A DNA stretch of 64,000 nt from Azospirillum oleiclasticum (GCF_013423485.1 NZ_JABFFR010000030.1:1-64000); one strand, 5' to 3'; shown: positions 15,895-25,407, counted from the first letter of the stretch. Notes: generated from the sequence alone by a model not told the origin. A program made the numbers and translations.

Positions 15895-16653
15895 TCAATA
15901 CACCACCGCCCCCGTCACCGGGTTCTTGCCCATGATGATCATGCCGAGGATGTCGTCCTTGGACAGGTCCTTGGTGCGGACCACGCCGACCATCTTGCCG
16001 TTCTTCATCACGGCGCAGCGGTCGGCGAGGTCGTAGACGTCGTGGATGTCGTGGCTGATCAGGAAGATGCCGATCCCTTCCGCCTTCAGCTGGCGGATGA
16101 GGTCGGCGACCATGCGGGTCTCGGCGGGGCCGAGTGCCGCGGTCGGTTCGTCCATGATCAGGATGCGGGCGTTGAAGTGGATGGCGCGGGCGATGGCGAC
16201 CGACTGGCGCTGGCCGCCGGACAGCGAGCGGACGGGGGTCGTCAGGTTGCGGAAATTGGGGTTGAGGCGCTGCATGACGCCGCGCGTCTCCGCCGCCATG
16301 CGCTCCTCGTCCAGCGTGCCCCAGGGCGTCATCAGCTCGCGGCCGAGGAACAGGTTGCCGGCGGCGTCGATGTTGTCGGCCAGAGCCAGCGTCTGGTAGA
16401 TCGTCTCGATCCCGTATTTCTTGGCGTCGCGGGTGGAGCGGATGTCGGCCGGCTCGCCGTTCACCCGGATCTCGCCGGAACTGGCCTGGTAGGCGCCGGA
16501 CAGGATCTTGATCAGGGTCGATTTGCCGGCCCCGTTGTGGCCGAGCAGCCCGACCACCTCCCCCGGCATCAGGTCCAGCGACACGCCGTCCACGGCGCGC
16601 ACGCCACCGAACTGGATGGAGATGTCGCGCATCTCCACGAGCGGTGCGGTCAT
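15895..16653 (-). CDS. xylG: Sugar ABC transporter ATP-binding protein (xylose type)
   Basis: A 252-residue single-domain ABC ATPase: Walker A GHNGAGKS, Q-loop IYQTLALADN, signature LSGGQRQSVAIARA, Walker B ILIMDEPTAALG, H-loop ISHDIHDV. It is half the length of E. coli XylG, which has two ATPase domains; such half-size sugar ATPases are common with FrcA/XylF-like systems in Alphaproteobacteria. It powers XylH with XylF. Its ATG overlaps the xylH stop by one base (TGATG), and it is the last gene of the long xylose operon. Confidence 0.88.
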   Translation of the reverse strand: MTAPLVEMRDISIQFGGVRAVDGVSLDLMPGEVVGLLGHNGAGKSTLIKILSGAYQASSGEIRVNGEPADIRSTRDAKKYGIETIYQTLALADNIDAAGNLFLGRELMTPWGTLDEERMAAETRGVMQRLNPNFRNLTTPVRSLSGGQRQSVAIARAIHFNARILIMDEPTAALGPAETRMVADLIRQLKAEGIGIFLISHDIHDVYDLADRCAVMKNGKMVGVVRTKDLSKDDILGMIIMGKNPVTGAVVY

Positions 16654-17882
16654 CACAGCTTCCCCCGGCGGTAGGACTGGTCGAGCCAGACGGCGAACAC
16701 CAGCACGGCCCCGATCACCACATTCTGCATCGGGCTGGGCAGGCCCAGCAGCACCATGCCCGATTGCAGGCTCTGCATGGTCAACGCACCCAGGACGGCC
16801 CCGAAAATCGTGCCCACCCCGCCGGCCAGCGAGGTGCCGCCGATCACCGCGGCGGCGATGACGCGCAGCTCGTCCAGCTCCCCGGTGGCGTTCAGCCCGG
16901 CCTTCAGCCGCGCCGTGGCGATGGCGGCGCCCACGGCGACCAGCAGCCCCATCACCACGAAGATCCACACGGTGATGCGCTTCACGTTGATGCCGGACAG
17001 CTCCGCCGCCTCCGGGTTGCCGCCGATGGCGAAGACGTAGCGGCCGAAGCGGGTGCGCGTCGCCACCACCGTCATCACCAGCGTCACCGCGATGACGATC
17101 AGCACCGGCACCGGGATGCCCATGGGGATGCCCGTGCGCGGCTGGAGATAGGCGTTCATCACCATCACGAAGGCGATCACCGGCACCACCTGCACCAGCA
17201 GCACAGCGGCCTCCGCCCACAGCGGCCGGGTCAGGCAGCCGAACTGCCGGCGGCGGCGGCGGGCGTGGACGGCGCGCGCCACCAGCGCCAGCACCGCGGC
17301 GATTCCCAGCACCCAGGACCAGAAGGCGCCGATGGAGCCGTCGAGACCGCCGCCGATCACCTCGAAGCTCGGGTTCAGCGGCGCCACCGTCTGGCCGCTG
17401 GTCATCCACCAGGCGAGCCCGCGGTAGATCAGCAGCCCCGCCAGCGTGACGATGAAGGCCGGCACCCCGCGGTAGGCGATCCACCAGCCCTGCAAGCCCC
17501 CGACCGCACCCGCCAGCAGCGCGCCGCCGACCAGGGCGGCGATCCAGGAGATGTCGCCCATTCCCGGCAGCCAGCGCGCCTGGATCACCGCCATGACCAT
17601 GCCGGTCAGGCCGAGCAGCGCGCCGACCGACAGGTCGATGTAGCGGGCGACGATCACCAGCACCATGCCGGTCGCCATGGTGGCGACCGAGCTGGTCTGC
17701 ACCGCCAGGTTCCACAGATTGCGCGGCGTCAGGAACACGCCGCCGGTGACGAGGTCGAACACCACCCAGATGACCCCCAGCGCGCCGACCATGGCGAGCA
17801 TGCGGGTGTCGAGGTCGAGAGCGTCGAGGACGCCGCGGGCCGTGGGCCGCGTGGTCGCCGTCGCGGGGCTGGTCGCGGTCAT
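16653..17882 (-). CDS. xylH: Sugar ABC transporter permease XylH
   Basis: A 409-residue permease with about ten membrane segments and the ribose/xylose permease signatures ATGMVLVIVARYIDLSVG (residues 60-80) and AAAVIGGTSLAGGVGTIFGA (near 350). A long hydrophilic insert at about residue 205-215 is typical of XylH. It forms the membrane channel for the XylF-bound sugar. The 119-base gap to xylF is filled by a composite palindromic repeat. Coupled to xylG. Confidence 0.9.
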   Translation of the reverse strand: MTATSPATATTRPTARGVLDALDLDTRMLAMVGALGVIWVVFDLVTGGVFLTPRNLWNLAVQTSSVATMATGMVLVIVARYIDLSVGALLGLTGMVMAVIQARWLPGMGDISWIAALVGGALLAGAVGGLQGWWIAYRGVPAFIVTLAGLLIYRGLAWWMTSGQTVAPLNPSFEVIGGGLDGSIGAFWSWVLGIAAVLALVARAVHARRRRRQFGCLTRPLWAEAAVLLVQVVPVIAFVMVMNAYLQPRTGIPMGIPVPVLIVIAVTLVMTVVATRTRFGRYVFAIGGNPEAAELSGINVKRITVWIFVVMGLLVAVGAAIATARLKAGLNATGELDELRVIAAAVIGGTSLAGGVGTIFGAVLGALTMQSLQSGMVLLGLPSPMQNVVIGAVLVFAVWLDQSYRRGKL

Positions 17883-17917
17883 GGGGATGGCCTTCTGTCG
17901 GGAGGACGTGGTCGCGG

Positions 17918-17990
17918 AGGGCCCCCACCCCGACCCTCCTCCATCTTCGACGGGGGAGGTCGCCCGCGTCCGCGGGCGGGTGGGGGCCCT
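17918..17990. repeat. Composite palindromic repeat, one inner hairpin
   Basis: Perfect 13-bp outer arms AGGGCCCCCACCC (17918-17930) and GGGTGGGGGCCCT (17978-17990) enclose a CCCTCCTCC-ATCTTCGAC-GGGGGAGG hairpin and a CGCCCGCG-tcCGCGGGCG stem. The element fills the xylF-xylH gap within the operon. The same outer and inner modules recur at 21995-22120 and 38087-38214. Confidence 0.8.
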
Positions 17991-18001
17991 CGGCGACGCG
18001 C

Positions 18002-19048
18002 TTACTTGCAGGCCGCCGGCGCCTTGGCGGCGTCCACGCCCTGGCAGACCACCTCCTTCTTCACCCATCCCGCCTGGATGATGACGTCCAGGTTGTCGCG
18101 GGTGATGGCGACGGGGGTCAGCAGGATGCTGTCCAGCGGCACCTTGTTCGGGCCGCCGGCGAATTTCCCCGCACCCTTCACCTTGTCCAGCGCCGTTCCC
18201 TTGGCGAGCTGCACGGCGATGTCGGCGGCGTTGCGGCCCAGCTCGCGGCTGTCCTTCCACACGCTGACGGTCTGCTGGCCGCGGGCGATGCGGTTGAGCG
18301 CCGCGTGGTCGGCGTCCTGGCCGGACACGGGGATGCCGGCCATGCCCTGGGCGGTCAGCGCGGCGACGGCGCCGCCGGCGGTGCCGTCGTTGGAGGCGAC
18401 GACCGCGTCCACCTTGTTGTTCGCCGCGGTCAGGATCTGCTCCATGTTGCGCTGGGCGTTGGCGGGCAGCCAGCCGTCGGTGTACTGCTCACCCACCTTC
18501 TTGATGTCGCCGGCCTTGATGGCGGGTTCCAGCACCTCCATCTGGCCGGAGAACAGGAAGTCGGCGTTGGGGTCCTGCGGCGAGCCCTTGATGAAGACGT
18601 AGTTGCCCTTGGGCTGGACCTTCTGGATCTCGCGCGCCTGGATGCGGCCGACCTCCTTGTTGTCGAAGGTGATGTAGAAGACGCCGGGCACCTCGATCAG
18701 CCGGTCGTAACCGACCACCGGGATGCCGGCCGCCTTGGCCTGCTCCACCGCCGGCCGGATGGCCCCGGCGTCCTGCGCCAGCACGATCAGCGCGGTGGCG
18801 TTGCGGGCGATCAGCGACTCGATGTCGGAGAGCTGCTTGGCGGCCGAGCTCTGCGCGTCGGCGCTGACATACTGGCAGCCCTGCTCCTGCAGGCGGGCCT
18901 TGATGGCCGCCTCGTCGGTCTTCCAGCGCTCCTCCTGGAAGTTGGACCAGCTCACCCCGACCACGCAGGCCTGCGCCCGCGCGGGCGTGGGCGCCGCCAG
19001 GGCGGCGGCGAGAGTGATGGCGGTGACTGCGCTCGCAACGATCTTCAT
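18002..19048 (-). CDS. xylF: D-xylose ABC transporter substrate-binding protein
   Basis: A 348-residue periplasmic binding protein with a signal peptide (first 23-25 residues, cleavage after ARA). The mature protein has the XylF patterns VGVSWSNFQEERWKTDEAAI, VPVVGYDRLI-like IPVVGYDRLIEVPG and GSPQDPNADFLFSGQ, plus VVASNDGTAGGAVAAL in the hinge region. The ligand is most likely D-xylose, given the pattern and the neighbours xylA, xylB and xylH. It starts 83 bases after the xylB stop; the C-terminal cysteines (VVCQGVD, PAACK) may form a disulfide. Confidence 0.9.
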   Translation of the reverse strand: MKIVASAVTAITLAAALAAPTPARAQACVVGVSWSNFQEERWKTDEAAIKARLQEQGCQYVSADAQSSAAKQLSDIESLIARNATALIVLAQDAGAIRPAVEQAKAAGIPVVGYDRLIEVPGVFYITFDNKEVGRIQAREIQKVQPKGNYVFIKGSPQDPNADFLFSGQMEVLEPAIKAGDIKKVGEQYTDGWLPANAQRNMEQILTAANNKVDAVVASNDGTAGGAVAALTAQGMAGIPVSGQDADHAALNRIARGQQTVSVWKDSRELGRNAADIAVQLAKGTALDKVKGAGKFAGGPNKVPLDSILLTPVAITRDNLDVIIQAGWVKKEVVCQGVDAAKAPAACK

Positions 19049-19131
19049 GGTTCGGCCTCCCGTGCCGTGTTCGCCCTTGTACCCGGCGGTTCTTCCATCG
19101 AGGGAAGCATCCCGCCGGACGCCTGTCGAAA

Positions 19132-20616
19132 TCAAGTGCCCAAACCCTCTCCCGCCATCGCGAAGCTGTCCTTCAACGCGCCGTAGAGCCCGCGGTACAG
19201 CCGGCGCCGGTGGGCCATGGCGGCGGCGAGTTCCGGATCCGGTTCGATCACGCGGGAGACCGGCAGCGGGGTGCAGACGGCCTCGGGCTCCTCACCCGTC
19301 ACCGCCAGCCGCGCCAGCCGCGCGGCGCCGAAGGCCGGCCCGACCTCCGCCGCGGCGGGGTAGGCGAGGGGGGCGTCCAGCGCCGCGGCCAGGATGCGGC
19401 CCCACAGCGCGCTGCGCGCACCGCCGCCGATGACGCGCAAGGTGCCGAACCGCGTCCCGGCCTCCTCCAGCGCCTCCTTGCCGTCGGCCAGCGCGAAGGC
19501 CACCCCCTCCAGCACGGCGCGGCCGAGTGCGGCGCGGGTGGTGGCGTGGGTCATGCCGAACCACACCCCCTTGGCCTGCGGGTCGTTGTGCGGCGTGCGC
19601 TCGCCGGACAAATAGGGCAGGAAGACCAGCCCGCCGATGTCCGGGTCCTCCCGCTCCACCTCCTCCAGCAGGGCGGCCTCGCCGCCGGCCCCGGTGACCG
19701 CGGCGGCGAAGGTCAGGCTGGCGGCGGCGCTGAGGATCACCGACATGCGGTGCCAGCGGCCGGGCAGGGCGTGGCAGAAGGCGTGCACGCCCTGCGCCGG
19801 GTTGGGGTGGAAGCCGTCGTCGCTGACGAACAGCACGCCCGACGTGCCGAGCGACAGGAAGGCGGTGCCGGGCGCCACCACGCCCGCACCCACCGCCCCC
19901 GCCGCGTTGTCCCCACCGCCGCCGGCCACCACAGGCCGCCCGGCGATGCCCCAGGCGGCGGCCACCTCCGGCAGCAGCGTGCCGCCGGGGTCGGAGCCCT
20001 CGACCAGCGCCGGCATGTGGGCCTCGGACAGGCCGGTCGCCTCCAGCATCGCGCCCGACCACGCCCGGCGGCCGACGTCGAGCCACAGGGTGCCGGCCGA
20101 ATCCGACATCTCCGACACCGCCTCCCCGGTCATGCGCAGGCGCAGCCAGTCCTTGGGCAGCAGCACCCGGCGGGTGGCGGCGAAGATCTCCGGCTCGTGC
20201 CGCGCCACCCACAGCAGCTTGGGCGCGGTGAAGCCGGGCATCGCCGGGTTGCCGGTGACGGCGCGCAGATCCGGTGCCAGCATCTCCAGCTCCGCGCACT
20301 CCGCCCCGCTGCGCCCGTCGTTCCACAGGATGCAGGGGCGCAAGACCCGGTCCCGCCCGTCCAGCAGGGTGGCGCCGTGCATCTGGCCGGACAGCCCGAC
20401 GCCCCGCACCCCGGCCATCGCCGCCGGGTGCGCGTCGCGCAGCGCCGTGACCGCGGCGTTGGTGGCGGCCCACCAGTCGGCCGGGTCCTGCTCCGACCAC
20501 AGCGGGTGCGGGCGGTGGACGGTCAGCGGCGCGGTCGCCTGCCCGACGACGCGCTGCTCGCCGTCCACCAGCACGGCCTTGACGCCCGAGGTGCCGAGAT
20601 CGATGCCGAGAAACAT
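19132..20616 (-). CDS. xylB: Xylulokinase
   Basis: A 494-residue FGGY-family sugar kinase phosphorylating D-xylulose to xylulose 5-phosphate. Motifs: GIDLGTSGVKAVLVD (phosphate 1), GLSGQMHGATLLD (xylulokinase-specific), LPKDWLRLRMTG, GGGGDNAAGAVGAG (catalytic Asp loop), LSLGTSGVLF (phosphate 2) and RVIGGGARSALWGRILA (adenosine). Full length for the family. It begins 18 bases after xylA and provides the second step of the isomerase pathway. Confidence 0.93.
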   Translation of the reverse strand: MFLGIDLGTSGVKAVLVDGEQRVVGQATAPLTVHRPHPLWSEQDPADWWAATNAAVTALRDAHPAAMAGVRGVGLSGQMHGATLLDGRDRVLRPCILWNDGRSGAECAELEMLAPDLRAVTGNPAMPGFTAPKLLWVARHEPEIFAATRRVLLPKDWLRLRMTGEAVSEMSDSAGTLWLDVGRRAWSGAMLEATGLSEAHMPALVEGSDPGGTLLPEVAAAWGIAGRPVVAGGGGDNAAGAVGAGVVAPGTAFLSLGTSGVLFVSDDGFHPNPAQGVHAFCHALPGRWHRMSVILSAAASLTFAAAVTGAGGEAALLEEVEREDPDIGGLVFLPYLSGERTPHNDPQAKGVWFGMTHATTRAALGRAVLEGVAFALADGKEALEEAGTRFGTLRVIGGGARSALWGRILAAALDAPLAYPAAAEVGPAFGAARLARLAVTGEEPEAVCTPLPVSRVIEPDPELAAAMAHRRRLYRGLYGALKDSFAMAGEGLGT

Positions 20617-20634
20617 GGCCGGCCTCCCCCCACG

Positions 20635-21945
20635 TCACACGAAGCGGTTGACGAGGTTCTCCAGCATCTCCTGCCGGCCCGAGCGCGGGCGCGGGTCGAG
20701 GCCCAGCCCGGTGTCGGCCGCCGTCGCCAGATCCATGCCGGTGCCCATCAGCTTGCGGCCGAGCTCACCGTCCCAGCCGGCGTAGCGCTCGGCGACGTGG
20801 CGGCGCAAGCTGCCGTCCTCCGCCATCCGGGCGGCGCACAGCAGGGCGCGGGCCAGCGTGTCGATGCCGCCGACATGGGCGTGCAGCAGGTCCGTGGGGT
20901 CGATGCTCTGGCGGCGGATCTTGGCGTCGAAGTTGAACCCGCCGGTGGTCAGGCCGCCGGCCTCGATCAGCCGCAGCAGGGTCGGCGCCAGCTCGGTGTG
21001 GTCGTTGGGGAACTGGTCGGTGTCCCAACCGTTCTGCGGGTCGCCGCGGTTGGCGTCCACCGAGCCGAAGATGCCGAGAGCCAGCGCCGTCGCCACCTCG
21101 TGCTCGAAACTGTGGCCGGCCAGCGTGGCGTGGTTGACCTCGATGTTGACCTTCACCTCGCCGGTCAGGCCGTAGCGCTCCAGGAAGCCGTAGACGGTGG
21201 CGACGTCGTGGTCGTACTGGTGCTTGGTCGGCTCCATCGGCTTGGGCTCGATCAGGATGGTGCCGGTGAAGCCGATCCGGTGCTTGTGCTCCACCACCAT
21301 CGACAGGAAATGGCCGAGCTGGTCGAGCTCCCGCGTCAGGTCGGTGTTGAGCAGCGTGTCGTACCCCTCGCGCCCGCCCCACAGCACGTAATTGACGCCG
21401 CCCAGCCGGTGCGTCGCCTCCAGCGCGTCGCGCACCTGCGCGGCGGCGCAGGCGAACACCTCCGGATCGGGGTTGGTGGCGGCCCCCGCCATGTAGCGGG
21501 GGTGGGAGAACAGGTTGGCCGTCCCCCACAGCAGCTTCACGCCCGTGCGTTCCTGGCACTCCGCCAGCCGGTCGGTCAGGCGGCGGAAGACGGCTTGCGT
21601 GTCCCGCAGGCTGCCCATGTCGGGGCCCACGTCGCGGTCGTGGAAGGTGTAGAAGGGCATGCCGAGCTTACCCACCAGCTCGAACGCCACGTCCATCTTG
21701 CGCTCGGCGAAGGCCACCGCGTCGCCCGCCGCCATCCACGGCCGGTCGAAGGTGCCGGCCCCGAACGGGTCGCTGCCCGGCCAGCACAGGCTGTGCCAAT
21801 AGCAGACGGCGATGCGCAGATGGTCCTCCATCCGCTTGCCCAGCACCATCCGGTCGGGCTCGTAGAAGCGGTAGGCCAGCGGGTTGGCGCTGTCGGGCCC
21901 CTCGAAGGGGATGCGGCCGATCCCGGCGAAGAAGTCTTCGGTCAT
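20635..21945 (-). CDS. xylA: Xylose isomerase
   Basis: A 436-residue enzyme, the class II length, converting D-xylose to D-xylulose. The catalytic His102 and Asp105 are in YTFHDRDVGPD; the Lys/Glu metal site is visible in ILIEPKPMEPTKHQYDHD and IEVNHATLAGHSFEHEV, with GSVDANRGD further on. The ATG at 21945 (MTEDFFAGIGRI) was chosen; the upstream frame extension is only Pro/Arg-rich repeat sequence. The 195-base gap upstream is occupied by the 126-bp composite repeat. Confidence 0.95.
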   Translation of the reverse strand: MTEDFFAGIGRIPFEGPDSANPLAYRFYEPDRMVLGKRMEDHLRIAVCYWHSLCWPGSDPFGAGTFDRPWMAAGDAVAFAERKMDVAFELVGKLGMPFYTFHDRDVGPDMGSLRDTQAVFRRLTDRLAECQERTGVKLLWGTANLFSHPRYMAGAATNPDPEVFACAAAQVRDALEATHRLGGVNYVLWGGREGYDTLLNTDLTRELDQLGHFLSMVVEHKHRIGFTGTILIEPKPMEPTKHQYDHDVATVYGFLERYGLTGEVKVNIEVNHATLAGHSFEHEVATALALGIFGSVDANRGDPQNGWDTDQFPNDHTELAPTLLRLIEAGGLTTGGFNFDAKIRRQSIDPTDLLHAHVGGIDTLARALLCAARMAEDGSLRRHVAERYAGWDGELGRKLMGTGMDLATAADTGLGLDPRPRSGRQEMLENLVNRFV

Positions 21946-21994
21946 CTCTGCTGTCCCCGGTGTGGGTGGACGTGGTCGTGGACGTGGTCGAGTG

Positions 21995-22120
21995 GGGCCC
22001 CCACCCAACCCTCCCCCACTGCGCGGGGGAGGGCTTCTCCTCCTCCCCCCACTTCGCGGGGGAGGGCTTTTTTCTTCCCCCTCCCCCGTCGAAGATGGGG
22101 GAGGGTCGGGGTGGGGGCCC
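21995..22120. repeat. Composite palindromic repeat, three inner hairpins
   Basis: Outer 12-bp perfect arms GGGCCCCCACCC (21995-22006) and GGGTGGGGGCCC (22109-22120). Inside are three hairpins with CCCTCCCCC/GGGGGAGGG-like arms: 22009-22033, 22042-22066 and 22079-22105. The second is followed on the plus strand by CTTTTTTC. It lies between the oxidoreductase gene and xylA and may tune expression of the distal genes. Confidence 0.82.
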
Positions 22121-22140
22121 GACGGGTAAACCTGATCGGC

Positions 22141-23316
22141 TCAAACCTCCGTCCACACCCCGCCGGCCCGGCTGGACCGCACGGCGGCGTGGATGAAGCG
22201 GACTCCGCGGACGCCGTCCTTGATGCCGGGCACCCAGGTGGCGAGCGGGTCGGGGTCGCGGCCCTCCAGGCTGGCGGTGATCAGCTCGGCGGCGTCGCGG
22301 TAAATTTGGGCGAAGCCTTCCAGATAGCCCTCCGGATGGCCCGACGGGATGCGCGTGGCGTGGCCGGCGATGGCGCCGGAGCCGGGGCCGCCGCGGGTCA
22401 CCGTGCGCGGCGGCTCGCCCAGCGGCGAGACGCGCAGGTGGTTCGGCTGCTCCTGGAACCACTCGATGCCGCCGCGCTCGCCGTAGACGCGCAGGCGCAG
22501 GCCGTTCTCGTTGCCGGGGGCGACCTGGCTGGCCCACAGCAGGCCGCGGGCGCCGTTGTCGAAGCGCAGCATCATCTGCGCGTTGTCGTCCACCGGCCGC
22601 CCCTCCACGAAGCTGGTCAGCTCCGCGGCGAGCTGGGTGACGCGGCCGCCGGTGACGAACTCGGCCAGCTGGAAGGCGTGGGTGCCGATGTCGCCGACGC
22701 AGCCGCCGACGCCGGTGCGCGCGGGGTCGGTGCGCCACGCCGCCTGCTTCTGCCCCGTCTCCTCCAGCCGGGTGGACAGCCAGTCCTGCGGGTATTCCAC
22801 CTGCACCACGCGGATGGCGCCCAGCTCCCCGGCCTCCACCATGGCGCGGGCGTGCCGGACCATGGGGTAGCCGGTGTAGTTGTGGGTCAGCACGAAGACG
22901 CGCCCCGACCGGCGCACGGCGTCGGCCAGATCCTCGGCGTCCTCCACCGTCGTGGTCAGCGGCTTGTCGCAGATGACGTGCACCCCGGCCTCCAGGAAGG
23001 CCTTGGCCGGCGCGTGGTGCATGTGGTTCGGGGTGACGATGGCGACGGCGTCGATGCCGTCGGGCCGCCCCGCCTCGCCGCGCAGCATCGCTTCCCAATC
23101 CGGGTAGCAGCGGTCGGGGTCGAGCAGCAGGTCGGCGCCGCTGGCCCGCGCCCGCTCCGCATCCGACGACAGCGCCCCCGCCACGAACGCGTAGCGGTCG
23201 TCCAGCCTTGCGGCCATGCGGTGCACGCCGCCGATGAAGGCGCCGCGCCCGCCGCCGACCATGCCCAGCCGCAGCCGGCGCGGAGCCGTGCCGCCGCCCT
23301 GTCCTTCGATGGCCAT
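22141..23316 (-). CDS. Gfo/Idh/MocA-family sugar oxidoreductase
   Basis: A 391-residue NAD(P)-dependent dehydrogenase. The N-terminal Rossmann domain starts LRLGMVGGGRGAFIGGVHR and has AVAIVTPNHMHHAPAKAF; EAGVHVICDKPLTTT contains the catalytic-site Lys of the EKP-like motif (here DKP). GGCVGDIGTHAFQLAEF is the C-terminal domain His motif. Members oxidise inositols or sugars at a ring hydroxyl. The start at 23316 has GGGAGGGG four bases ahead. Together with the TIM-barrel epimerase next door it probably feeds an additional pentose, sugar derivative or inositol into the pathway. Confidence 0.87.
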   Translation of the reverse strand: MAIEGQGGGTAPRRLRLGMVGGGRGAFIGGVHRMAARLDDRYAFVAGALSSDAERARASGADLLLDPDRCYPDWEAMLRGEAGRPDGIDAVAIVTPNHMHHAPAKAFLEAGVHVICDKPLTTTVEDAEDLADAVRRSGRVFVLTHNYTGYPMVRHARAMVEAGELGAIRVVQVEYPQDWLSTRLEETGQKQAAWRTDPARTGVGGCVGDIGTHAFQLAEFVTGGRVTQLAAELTSFVEGRPVDDNAQMMLRFDNGARGLLWASQVAPGNENGLRLRVYGERGGIEWFQEQPNHLRVSPLGEPPRTVTRGGPGSGAIAGHATRIPSGHPEGYLEGFAQIYRDAAELITASLEGRDPDPLATWVPGIKDGVRGVRFIHAAVRSSRAGGVWTEV

Positions 23317-23330
23317 GTTGCCCCTCCCGC

Positions 23331-24386
23331 TCAGCCGATGCCGAGCATGCGCCGGTTGGCGGCCAGATCGGTGCCGCCGCCGGCGAAATCGTCGAAGGCC
23401 CGTTCCGTCACCCGGATGATGTGGCTGCGGATGAAGTCGGCGCCCTCGGCCGCCCCCTGCTCGGGGTGCTTCATGCAGCATTCCCACTCCAGCACCGCCC
23501 AGCCGTCGAAGCCGTACTGGGTCAGCTTGGAGAAGATGCCGGAGAAATCGACCTGCCCGTCGCCCAGCGAGCGGAAGCGCCCGGCGCGGTCGATCCAGGG
23601 CTGGTAGCCGGAATAGACGCCCTGCCGCGGCGACGGGTTGAATTCCGCGTCCTTGACGTGGAACATCTTGATCCGCTCGTGATAGACGTCGATGTAGCCG
23701 AGATAGTCGAGCTGCTGCAGAACGAAGTGGCTGGGGTCGTAGAGGATGTTGCAGCGGCGGTGGTTGCCCACCCGCTCCAGGAACATCTCGAAGGTCGTCC
23801 CGTCGAACAAATCCTCGCCGGGGTGGATCTCGTAGCAGAGATCGACGCCGGCCTCGTCGAAGGCGTCGAGGATCGGGCGCCAGCGTTTCGCCAGCTCGTC
23901 GAAGGCGGTCTCGATCAGGCCGGCCGGGCGCTGCGGCCAGGGGTAGAGGAAGGGCCAGGCGAGCGCGCCGGAGAAGGTGACGTGCGCGCTGAGCCCCAGA
24001 TTGGCGGACGCCTTCGCCGCCTTCCTGAGCTGGTCCACCGCCCAGGCCTGGCGCGCCCGCGGGTTGCCGCGCACCTCCGGTGCGGCGAAGCCGTCGAACG
24101 CCTTGTCGTAGGCCGGGTGCACGGCGACGAGCTGGCCCTGGAGATGGGTCGACAGCTCGGTGAGCTGCAGGCCGGCCTCGGCCAGCACGCCCTTCACCTC
24201 GTCGCAGTAGCCCTTGCTCTCGGCGGCGCGGGCGAGGTCGAACAGGCGCCCGTCCCAGGACGGGATCTGCACCCCCTCGAACCCGAGATCCGCCGCCCAG
24301 CGGGCGATCGCCGGCAGGCTGTCGAACGGTGCGGCATCCCCCGCGAACTGCGCGAGGAAGATCGCCGGACCCTTGATGGTCTTCAT
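23331..24386 (-). CDS. Sugar phosphate isomerase/epimerase (xylose isomerase-like TIM barrel)
   Basis: A 351-residue AP-endonuclease-2/IolE-type TIM barrel. Metal ligands can be seen in VDLCYEIHPGEDL, ILYDPSHFVLQQLDY, IKMFHVKDAEF and GWAVLEWECC. Such proteins epimerise or isomerise sugars and inosose derivatives. It is followed 14 bases later by the Gfo/Idh/MocA oxidoreductase, a pairing typical of sugar or inositol degradation. The ATG at 24386 begins MKTIKGPAIFLAQF. Confidence 0.83.
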   Translation of the reverse strand: MKTIKGPAIFLAQFAGDAAPFDSLPAIARWAADLGFEGVQIPSWDGRLFDLARAAESKGYCDEVKGVLAEAGLQLTELSTHLQGQLVAVHPAYDKAFDGFAAPEVRGNPRARQAWAVDQLRKAAKASANLGLSAHVTFSGALAWPFLYPWPQRPAGLIETAFDELAKRWRPILDAFDEAGVDLCYEIHPGEDLFDGTTFEMFLERVGNHRRCNILYDPSHFVLQQLDYLGYIDVYHERIKMFHVKDAEFNPSPRQGVYSGYQPWIDRAGRFRSLGDGQVDFSGIFSKLTQYGFDGWAVLEWECCMKHPEQGAAEGADFIRSHIIRVTERAFDDFAGGGTDLAANRRMLGIG

Positions 24387-24416
24387 GGGACTGTCTCCCG
24401 GATGGTCATCCCCACG

Positions 24417-24439
24417 CCCTCTCCCCGGCGGGGAGAGGG
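24417..24439. repeat. CCCTCTCCCC hairpin repeat
   Basis: CCCTCTCCCC-GGC-GGGGAGAGGG, a perfect 10-bp stem in the 67-base gap between the epimerase and binding-protein genes. The same hairpin type recurs at 34520-34540. Confidence 0.7.
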
Positions 24440-24453
24440 CTTTCCGCGGCGCG

Positions 24454-25407
24454 TCAGAACGGCGAGTCGGGGTAGTAGTACTTGGCGGCGTTCTCGGGCG
24501 TCACGAGCGTCGCCTCGATCACGTATTCCTTCTGCACCGGGGTCTTCTCGACCAGATGCTTGGCGGTGATCTCCATGGCGTCGGCGATCATCGCGGGCGG
24601 GTAGAGCACGTCGGCCGGCACCAGCCGGTCGCGGTCCATGACGCGCTTGATCATGTCCTTCATGCCGGCACCGCCGAGGATGAACAGCTCCTTGTCGCGG
24701 TTGGCCTGCTTCACCGCCTCGATCACGCCGACGGCGATGTCGTCGTCCTGCGCCCACACCGCGTCGATCTTGGGGAAGCGGGCCAGGAAGTCCTGCATCA
24801 CCTTGAAGCCGTCGTCGCGGTTCCAGTTGGCGTACTGCATGCCCAGCACCTTGATCTGGGTGCCCTCGATGGCCTTCATGAAGGCGTCGACGCGCTGGTT
24901 GTCGATGACGGTGGGGATGCCGCGCAGCACCACGATGTCGCCCTTGCCGCCCAGCTTCTCCTTCATGAACTCGGCGGAGACGCGCCCCATCTCCGGGTTG
25001 TTGCCGGCGACATAGACGTCCTGGATGGTGGGGTCGGTCAGGCCGCGGTCGACCACGGTGACGAACTTGCCCTGCTTCTTCACCTCGCGCACCGGGTCGG
25101 TCATCGGGGCGGACTCGAAGGGCAGGATCACCAGCGCGTCGATGTTGCGCACCGACACCAGATCCTCCAGGTCGTTGGCCTGGCGGCCGACGTCGCGGGC
25201 GGTGACGATGATGACGTCCAGGTTGGGGTATTTCTGCTCCAGCCGCTTCTCGGCCTGCTGGGCATGCCAGTTCAGGCCGCCGGCCCAGCCGTGGGTGGCC
25301 GCGGGGATGGACACGCCCATCCGGATCTTCTGCTGGGCGTTGCCCGTGGCCGGAGCCAGCATCAGCCCGGCGGCGATGGCCGCAATCAGTCCAAGCCTGC
25401 GCTTCAT
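24454..25407 (-). CDS. Sugar ABC transporter substrate-binding protein
   Basis: A 317-residue periplasmic binding protein of the ribose/galactose type (Peripla_BP_4). The signal peptide ends at TGNAQ; the mature part begins KIRMGVSIPAATHGWAGGL and includes DALVILPFESAPMTDPV, VVDRGLTDP and DAVWAQDDDIAVGVIEAV. GGAGG lies eight bases before the ATG at 25407. It works with the permease and the two-domain ATPase upstream. The ligand is probably a pentose or polyol; it is clearly different from XylF, so the operon takes up at least two forms or sugars. Confidence 0.87.
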   Translation of the reverse strand: MKRRLGLIAAIAAGLMLAPATGNAQQKIRMGVSIPAATHGWAGGLNWHAQQAEKRLEQKYPNLDVIIVTARDVGRQANDLEDLVSVRNIDALVILPFESAPMTDPVREVKKQGKFVTVVDRGLTDPTIQDVYVAGNNPEMGRVSAEFMKEKLGGKGDIVVLRGIPTVIDNQRVDAFMKAIEGTQIKVLGMQYANWNRDDGFKVMQDFLARFPKIDAVWAQDDDIAVGVIEAVKQANRDKELFILGGAGMKDMIKRVMDRDRLVPADVLYPPAMIADAMEITAKHLVEKTPVQKEYVIEATLVTPENAAKYYYPDSPF